Shown here piece after piece: positions 34,364 through 39,383 of a DNA stretch of 39,383 nt. The first letter of the stretch is position 1. Every line of letters starts with the position of its first letter. Source of the stretch: Brucella pituitosa. Lineage in GTDB: Bacteria > Pseudomonadota > Alphaproteobacteria > Rhizobiales > Rhizobiaceae. The position numbers were made by a program, and so were the translations under genes. Location: assembly GCF_003049685.1 (NCBI RefSeq), contig NZ_PYSY02000004.1, positions 1-39,383 of the forward strand, given 5' to 3'. The notes beneath the pieces are model-generated. The model was not told where the DNA came from, did not search any database, and was given only the letters and a program-made list of their open reading frames with translations.

Positions 34364-35572
34364 CTATTTCCAAGCTGGCTTAGGCACGATTGCCGTGCGG
34401 GCACCCTCGAGTGTGGATGGATAAAGGCCGTAGAAATCTCCGTTTTGCCACTGCCCGATGTGGAAAAATCTTTCGAGTTCTTGGGACTTTAGGCTGATCT
34501 CGCCGAGAACTGTCTTGAAGTTGCCCGACTTGAGTTCAGCAATGATGGTCTCGTGATCCAATGTAGCCCTCGTTTCGATCGCCTGTTGTAGTGCCTGAAG
34601 GCCGGCGTAGACCAGCTGGCTAGCGAAGCGGTCGGCCGGATAGCCCGCGGACTCCATGTGACGCTTAAAGAAATCCTGAATCTCCGGATTGTCGATATTG
34701 GCACCACCCAGTGCCATGACCCCCTCGGTATTCTTTGCGAATTTCTCGCCGAAGACTGGCAACGCGGGGCCGACACCTAAAAGGTATACAGCCGGGTTGA
34801 AGCCGATAATGCGCGCCTGATCGGTCATCGTTATTGAATCTTCTGGATAGGTATTCCCAATGAAAACATCGGGCGTTTTCGAAGCGATCTCACTCAGCAT
34901 CGGGGTGAAGTCTTGAGTCGCAAGTGGATAAGACGCATCGTAAACAATCTCGAAGCCATGCTCCGTCAGCGCTTCGCGATAATTTGACGAGAGTTCGACG
35001 CCCAGAGCGTCGGCAATTCCGGTGAGCGCAACCTTGTTGCCAATCTTGCCCTCATCTCGCAGGCTAGCCAGCATGTCAGAGCCACTTTTGGCAATGATCG
35101 CGCTCGTGCCCTCGAAGAAGAAAATGCCGGGCCACCGCGCTATGAGATTGTCTGCCCGCTCAGTTAACGTATTAAACGCCAGATGCGGATATCCGGCCTT
35201 CGAAAGGATAGGAGCGACGGCTAGATTCAGACCGGTTCCCCACGGGGCCAGAATTAGATCGACCTTGTCCTGGGAGATCAAGCGTTCGACAGCGCGTACG
35301 GCCTCTTCGGGACTCGAGCGGTCGTCATACTCCACGACTTCGATTGGTAACCGTTTCTCACCGATCTTGAGGCCGCCGGACTTATTGATCTCTTCCACCC
35401 ACATTTCGTAGACAGGGGTGGCGCTTGCGGCCGCCCCGCCAGCGAATACGCCCGTCTTTGATATAGCATAGCCGATGCGGACCTTGTCTTTCATTTCCTG
35501 CGCCAAGGCGGGCAGGCCGAGGCAGGTGAGCATGGCGGCAAGGGTAAGCCGTCTAGTGAGCATGAATGACAT
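34364..35572 (-). CDS. livK: Periplasmic substrate-binding protein LivK (intact copy)
   Basis: 402 residues from the ATG at 35570-35572, chosen over an ATG 23 codons upstream because GAGAGG precedes it and a signal peptide follows at once (MLTRRLTLAAMLTCLG with cleavage after ALA). The mature part begins KDKVRIGYAISKTGVFAG, the amide-binding-protein (Peripla_BP_6) pattern, and contains AVRAVERLISQDKVDLILAP. It captures the substrate in the periplasm for LivHMGF. Distant family members bind amino acids, amides, urea or aromatic acids; here the operon suggests a pyridine or aromatic compound. It follows the monooxygenase by 65 bases. Confidence 0.9.
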   Translation of the reverse strand: MSFMLTRRLTLAAMLTCLGLPALAQEMKDKVRIGYAISKTGVFAGGAAASATPVYEMWVEEINKSGGLKIGEKRLPIEVVEYDDRSSPEEAVRAVERLISQDKVDLILAPWGTGLNLAVAPILSKAGYPHLAFNTLTERADNLIARWPGIFFFEGTSAIIAKSGSDMLASLRDEGKIGNKVALTGIADALGVELSSNYREALTEHGFEIVYDASYPLATQDFTPMLSEIASKTPDVFIGNTYPEDSITMTDQARIIGFNPAVYLLGVGPALPVFGEKFAKNTEGVMALGGANIDNPEIQDFFKRHMESAGYPADRFASQLVYAGLQALQQAIETRATLDHETIIAELKSGNFKTVLGEISLKSQELERFFHIGQWQNGDFYGLYPSTLEGARTAIVPKPAWK

Positions 35573-35637
35573 GGAACCTCTCTGGAGTTTGTTTGTCTTT
35601 ATTATTGATTGCTGTGGGAACCCAGCCGCAGGCGCCT

Positions 35638-36838
35638 TCACAGGCTTGAAGCCATGCGCTCTGAAAACTTTCTGGGATCGTAGTCATAGACCCAATCAGT
35701 ATTGATACCCGTTGTGCGTGGGTCTTCCTTCGCCCGACGAGCATATTCCGCGTCACGTGCGGCCATTTCCTCCTCGGATGGCAGGTGGTAAGTTCGACCA
35801 CGTTCGCGCGCTTCGAGCTGCACCCGTGAGGTTCGAGGAAGGCGCTCGGCCTCATAGGCGGCGAGCGCGGCGGTCGGATCGTTGCGCCGCAGGTCGAGTG
35901 CCTCAGCTAGAACATAGGCATCTTCGATGGCCATGGCCGCGCCCTGGGACAGGAAGGGCAGCATCGGGTGACACGCATCACCAAGCAGGGTTACGTTGCC
36001 TTTGATCCACGTCTTCATCGGATCGCGGTCAAACAGACCCCAGTTGAAGACTTCGTGCACATTAGAAAATAGAGTCTGTAAGCTCTCGTGCCAGCCCGAG
36101 AAATCCTTTAGCATTTCGTCACGTGATGCGCGGGTGCTCCAGCTCTCGGCTACCCATTCACTGGCTTCCGTCACCGCAACGATATTCACCGCTGCACCAC
36201 CTTTGACATAGTAGGTCACGACATGGGCATTCGGACCCATCCAGAAGGTACTGTCTGGGTTGACGTAATCGACCACACCACCGGTTGGCACTAGTGCGCG
36301 ATAGCATTGGTGACCGGTCCAGCGAAGGTCCACCTCGCCGAATACCGAGCCGCGAACCGCTGACCGCACGCCATCCGCCCCGATGATAATATCTGCCGAA
36401 AAATTGGTGCCATCATCGAAATCCGCGCGTGCACCGTTAGCAGTCATTTTTACGCCGGTACATCTCTTGCCAAAGTGGCAGATCCCGGTCGGCAAGCCGA
36501 CGACAAAAAAGATCGAGCAAATCAGCACGATGGACATGGATGAATGGCGCATCGTAATGTGCACGGAACTCCTCACCCAAATCGATGCGGAAATTCTCAC
36601 GTGCCGTTTGCCAGTTGCGGCCGACCACGGCCTTGGGGAAAAAAGCAGAGCGCAGAAAGGTATCGAAAAGACCAAGCCCCGTGATCGCCTTCACCGCGTT
36701 CGGCGTCATCTGTACGCCGGCACCCACCTCTCCGAATGCAAGAGCCTGCTCAAAGATCTCGACATCGAAACCCTTTCGCAAAAGAGCGTAGGCTGCAGCG
36801 GTGCCGCCAATGCCTCCACCTATGATGCCAATTTTCAT
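35638..36838 (-). pseudogene. FAD-dependent aromatic hydroxylase, NicC-like (copy 2, one frameshift)
   Basis: Same gene as the intact 8516-9712. An extra A in a run near 36505 splits the frame after residue 111. It has one more codon than copy 1 (DFSGWHE against DFGWHE). First gene of the peripheral operon. Confidence 0.8.
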
Positions 36839-37166
36839 GGTATTCCTCGATTGTATTTATGCACAAATATGCAATATCATCATAGGTACATTTCACTATG
36901 ACGAACTAGGGATTGTATTTTTACTTTACAGGCCAGAATTATTCTTTAGCCGCATAGAGATGTGCAGAGCTTCATCATAATTTCCGTTCCCACATGAATT
37001 TGTTTTATGGCAAATTATCGGATGAAAATAATTATGCAAGCAATTAATTAATTCCGATGTCGGTCTTTTTGATGCCTTGTGCGAAACGGGTGCGAGATGC
37101 CAGATTAGTCGCAAAACTCTAATCCGTGCAGCACATCGGCCCGCCTTTGAATTTGCAGGGAATTTC
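36839..37166. promoter_or_regulatory. AT-rich intergenic control region of the peripheral operon (copy 2)
   Basis: Same as 9713-10042. Direct decamer repeats GATTGTATTT at 36849-36858 and 36911-36920. No gene. A further GTCGCAA at 37108-37114 lies left of the res-like block and may be a third, weaker subsite. Confidence 0.45.
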
Positions 37167-37219
37167 TGTCGCAAGTTTTGGTCGCAAGTGGTAAAACACC
37201 TGCGACATGATTTGCGACA
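37167..37219. promoter_or_regulatory. Resolvase res-like site (copy 2)
   Basis: Outer arms TGTCGCAA (37167-37174) and TTGCGACA (37212-37219); inner arms GTCGCA (37181-37186) and TGCGAC (37201-37206). The arrangement is symmetric and ends nine bases before the resolvase start. Identical in copy 1. Confidence 0.6.
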
Positions 37220-37228
37220 GGAGAAGCC

Positions 37229-37831
37229 GTGAGCCACCAGCCAGATTCCGACGCCGGCCGGGTGCTCATCGGCTATGCTCGCGTCTCGACGCGCGGCCAG
37301 GACCTGGACCAGCAGCGCGCCACCCTCGGCGCGGTCGGCTGCATCCGTATTTTCGAGGAAAAAGCATCCGGGGCGAAGCGCGACCGGCCGGAGCTGGCGC
37401 GGATGCTCGACCATCTGCGCGCCGGCGATGTGGTGACGATCACCAGACTTGACCGCCTTGCCCGATCGACGGCCGACCTTCTGGCGATCGCGGAGCGGAT
37501 CAACGAGGCCGGCGCTGACCTGCGCTCGCTGGCAGAGCCGTGGGCCGACACGACGACGCCGGCCGGGCGCATGGTGCTGACCGTCTTCGCCGGTATGGCC
37601 GAGTTCGAGCGGTCCTTGATCGTGGAGCGCACGAGCGCCGGCCGGATCGCGGCGAAGGCCCGAGGCGTGCGGTTCGGTCCCTCCCCTTCCCTGTCGGCCG
37701 AGCAGATCGCGCACGCTCGCCAGCTCATCCACGATGACAAGAAACCCGTCGCGGCGGTTGCCCGGCTTCTAGGCGTGCATCGTGCGACCCTCTACCGGGC
37801 GCTTGATACCGTGACGGCTGAGGAAGCATGA
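37229..37831 (+). CDS. Serine recombinase / resolvase (intact copy)
   Basis: 200 residues. GTG start with CAGGAG upstream. Catalytic Ser20 in GYARVSTRGQDLDQQ, followed by the LDRLARS and GMAEFERSLIVERT blocks of the resolvase/invertase catalytic domain. The C-terminal HTH (KPVAAVARLLGVHRATLYRA) binds DNA. This is the Tn3-resolvase size class. It probably resolves plasmid multimers at the symmetric site in front of its own gene. It could also be the relic of a Tn3-type transposon, but no transposase is present. Confidence 0.9.
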   Translation: MSHQPDSDAGRVLIGYARVSTRGQDLDQQRATLGAVGCIRIFEEKASGAKRDRPELARMLDHLRAGDVVTITRLDRLARSTADLLAIAERINEAGADLRSLAEPWADTTTPAGRMVLTVFAGMAEFERSLIVERTSAGRIAAKARGVRFGPSPSLSAEQIAHARQLIHDDKKPVAAVARLLGVHRATLYRALDTVTAEEA

Positions 37832-37858
37832 TTACATGCTTGCAAGAAATCATGTTTG
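37827..37858. repeat. Phased CATG octad array 1 (copy 2)
   Basis: CATG at 37827, 37835 and 37851, CAAG at 37843, all in 8-bp phase. Same as 10701-10732. Confidence 0.6.
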
Positions 37859-37952
37859 CCCGCTGTTAGTCAGCGGCCGACCAACCCCTGGTTTTAGCGG
37901 CCCGGATTCAAGAGCTTGCAGAATCAGCAATTTCGGCGTTACCACTTACTGT

Positions 37953-38169
37953 ATGAGTCGTAGCCCTACAGCCATTCCAGCCCGTGAACGTGTCGCCGCC
38001 ATGCGTGCGCGGCGTGAAGCTGCTGGCATGGCGCGCGTGTGGGCCGACCTGCCGGGCGAACTGGTTGCACAGTTGGACCGGGCCAAGCAGCAAAAAGGGC
38101 GCGCAATCCCGCGCGCCGATCATCGAGGAAGCCTTGAGGTTTTATTTCGAGAAGCAGCAAGGGGCATAA
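37953..38169 (+). pseudogene. Small RHH DNA-binding protein (copy 2, one extra A)
   Basis: Same as the intact 10827-11042. Here the A-run near 38094 has one more base, shifting the frame before the second helix. Probably an error. Confidence 0.7.
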
Positions 38170-38173
38170 CGGC

Positions 38174-38207
38174 AAAACGCCCGACCGTTGGCGCGGTCGA
38201 GCGTTTT
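38174..38207 (+). terminator. Rho-independent terminator after the RHH gene (copy 2)
   Basis: Same stem as 11047-11080: AAAACGCCCGACC with GGTCGAGCGTTTT. Confidence 0.75.
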
Positions 38208-38277
38208 ATAGGCCGTCAGACACACCGTAGGTCAGGGGTCCGCTAACTCTCCCCTTATCTACGCTATAGCCCTCCAA

Positions 38278-38300
38278 TTCGCAAGATTGATTCTTGCGAA
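38278..38300. promoter_or_regulatory. 9-bp inverted repeat upstream of repA (copy 2)
   Basis: TTCGCAAGA (38278-38286) and TCTTGCGAA (38292-38300). Same as 11151-11173. Confidence 0.5.
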
Positions 38301-38365
38301 AGCGGGGGGAAGCTGTGTCCGCCGTCCAACGCCGTCATGTCCTCCAAATGGAAGGACGAAGGACA

Positions 38366-39243
38366 ATGTTGAGGACGCAATTCGCGGCCGCGATCGGCTG
38401 TGCGCATAAACACGCGCTTGATGACATCATGCGGGAGGTGTGGACGCATTACAGCGTCGGCCAGCTCTCCGAGGAAGACGCCGGCCAGCTTTCCACGCTT
38501 GCCCATGAGCGCCGCGCCGCGTGGCAGGGATCGGGACAGACCGTGCTTGGCCTGGTCTTCCCGCCCCCGGCCGCCCGATGCCCGACGCCGGTTCGCCGGC
38601 GCAGCCATTTCAAGGGCGATCGGAGGGCCGGATATGGCGGCCGACGACACGCAAGGACGTGCAGGCGATCTTGAAGGCGGCCGAAATCTACAACGAGGCC
38701 GGTTTGCAGGAGAAGGGCGAGCGCAGCGGTCCGCTCGGATCGGTGGCGCTGGACGTGCTGCGGCTGTTCGTCAATCTGATCGACTTCCGCACCGGCCGCC
38801 TGGAGCCGTCAATCACCACGATCATGGATCGCCTGGGCCGCTCACGCGATACGATCGTGCGAGCGCTGAAGAACCTGCGGGCGCATGGCTTCATCGACTG
38901 GCTACGCCGCTATGAGCCGACCGGGAACGAGGGGCGCGGCCCCCAGGTGCAGCAGGCGAGCAATGCCTATCGCCTGTCCCTGCCGGAAAAGGCGCGGCAG
39001 TTTCTTGGCCGGTTCGGTAAGGCCCCTCCCCCGCCTGCGGATCACGGACAGGATCAGCAGGCATGGAGCGAGGCAATCGGCGCTTACAGGAAGGTCCTGC
39101 CCCTCGATGAGCGGACGCAGCTCGATGTTGGCGATAGTCCGCTCGGGAAAGCGCTTGTGAACATGGCAAAGACCTTCATGAAACGTGAGTCCGATAAGCA
39201 GACTGAATCCCCCTCTAATTCTATTCTCTATGTGAAAACATAA
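38366..39243 (+). pseudogene. repA: Plasmid replication initiator RepA (copy 2, one frame break)
   Basis: Replication protein of an alphaproteobacterial plasmid type. The ATG at 38366 follows AAGGA. The N-terminal part reads MLRTQFAAAIGCAHKHALDD to GQTVLGLVFPP. A run of C and G near 38565-38580 is misread in both copies; a one-base change would join it to PMPDAGSPAQPFQGRSEGRI and RPTTRKDVQAILKAAEIYNE. A winged-helix follows (SITTIMDRLGRSRDTIVRAL), then an Ala/Pro-rich tail ending SILYVKT. About 290 residues. Upstream are an inverted repeat and a terminator, downstream GC-rich hairpins; iterons of the classical kind are not seen. Assigned as Rep by HTH type and place next to resolvase and par genes. 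Confidence 0.7.
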
Positions 39244-39356
39244 GCGGACGCCGCTGTTCGGCCGCTCACGCGGCCTGCGGCGGTTCCGGACCGCGTAATA
39301 GGCGGTCCGGTTCGGCACCCTCAGAGCAAAATCCCCACCCGCAGCGCCTGTCGGCG

Positions 39357-39383
39357 CTGTTCCGCTTGAAAATTCGACGGATT
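39357..39383. other. Contig-end chimera: 27 bases identical to 16289-16315
   Basis: After following copy 1 to 12219 (39350) the contig switches, over about six bases, to a sequence identical to 16289-16315, in the traD-traA intergenic region just left of oriT. This joins two places 4.07 kb apart on the plasmid. It may be a read chimera or a deletion variant lacking sprT to traD. Confidence 0.6.

Larger units (their letters stand above)
27152..39350. repeat. Contig terminal redundancy, copy 2
   Basis: Same sequence as 1-12219. Overall better quality: resolvase, livK, livG, ALDH and SDR are open here and broken in copy 1. livH, the RHH gene and the monooxygenase are broken here and open in copy 1. 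After 39350 the sequence leaves the match. Confidence 0.85.

Noticed and set aside
1..39383. True tandem duplication of the catabolic operon plus replication region
   Set aside because: Complementary indels, contig ends inside the repeat and near-identical order fit circular overlap better. Read depth would be decisive.
1..39383. tRNA, rRNA or riboswitch
   Set aside because: I saw no cloverleaf, rRNA or known riboswitch core on either strand while reading.

Overview
This window looks like the unpolished contig of a circular, mobilizable catabolic plasmid of about 27.1 kb from a high-GC alphaproteobacterium. The alphaproteobacterial reading (Rhizobiales or sphingomonad) rests on the Ti-type TraA relaxase-helicase with a divergent TraD, a DUF6118-type gene behind traA, and the RepA and small-partition type. 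The contig runs past its own start. Bases 1-12219 repeat as 27152-39350, at an offset of about 27.11-27.14 kb. The two copies carry different single-base indels, so a gene broken in one is usually intact in the other. I read most frameshifts as long-read errors and not as mutations. True gene content is best taken from the better copy of each gene.

Layout of one plasmid unit. (1) Peripheral catabolic operon on the minus strand (36838 down to 27744; repeated at 9712-627): an FAD aromatic hydroxylase of the NicC type, a branched-chain-amino-acid-type (Liv) ABC importer in the order K-H-M-G-F, a benzaldehyde-type aldehyde dehydrogenase, a coniferyl-alcohol-dehydrogenase-like SDR and a TetR regulator. 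(2) An IS66-family transposase remnant (27430-27690). (3) Lower pathway on the minus strand (27321 down to 21940): a second TetR, then nicE, nicD, nicX, nicF and an NCS2 permease. This set converts 2,5-dihydroxypyridine to N-formylmaleamate, maleamate, maleate and fumarate. (4) Plasmid backbone, mostly plus strand (10105-21200; first part repeated at 37229-39243): a serine resolvase with its own res-like site, a small RHH protein, RepA, an SprT-like protein, ParA plus a small partner, a HigBA-type toxin-antitoxin pair, a 453-bp element with Tn3-like 38-bp inverted repeats, traD, a RSF1010/Ti-like oriT, traA, a DUF6118-type gene and a small membrane ORF, then an IS630 remnant.

How it may work together. 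The Liv importer brings in an N-heteroaromatic compound. The SDR and ALDH could oxidise a hydroxymethyl side chain to a carboxylate. The flavin hydroxylase would give 2,5-dihydroxypyridine, and NicXDFE would finish to fumarate. The actual substrate is not determined by the sequence; no NicAB nicotinate hydroxylase is present.

The most unusual sequence signal is five arrays of CATG tetrads in exact 8-bp phase (10701, 12281, 13018, 13700, 14814). They are spread over the backbone, and two of them contain the start codons of parA and its partner gene. They resemble a distributed centromere/operator system for a ribbon-helix-helix protein.
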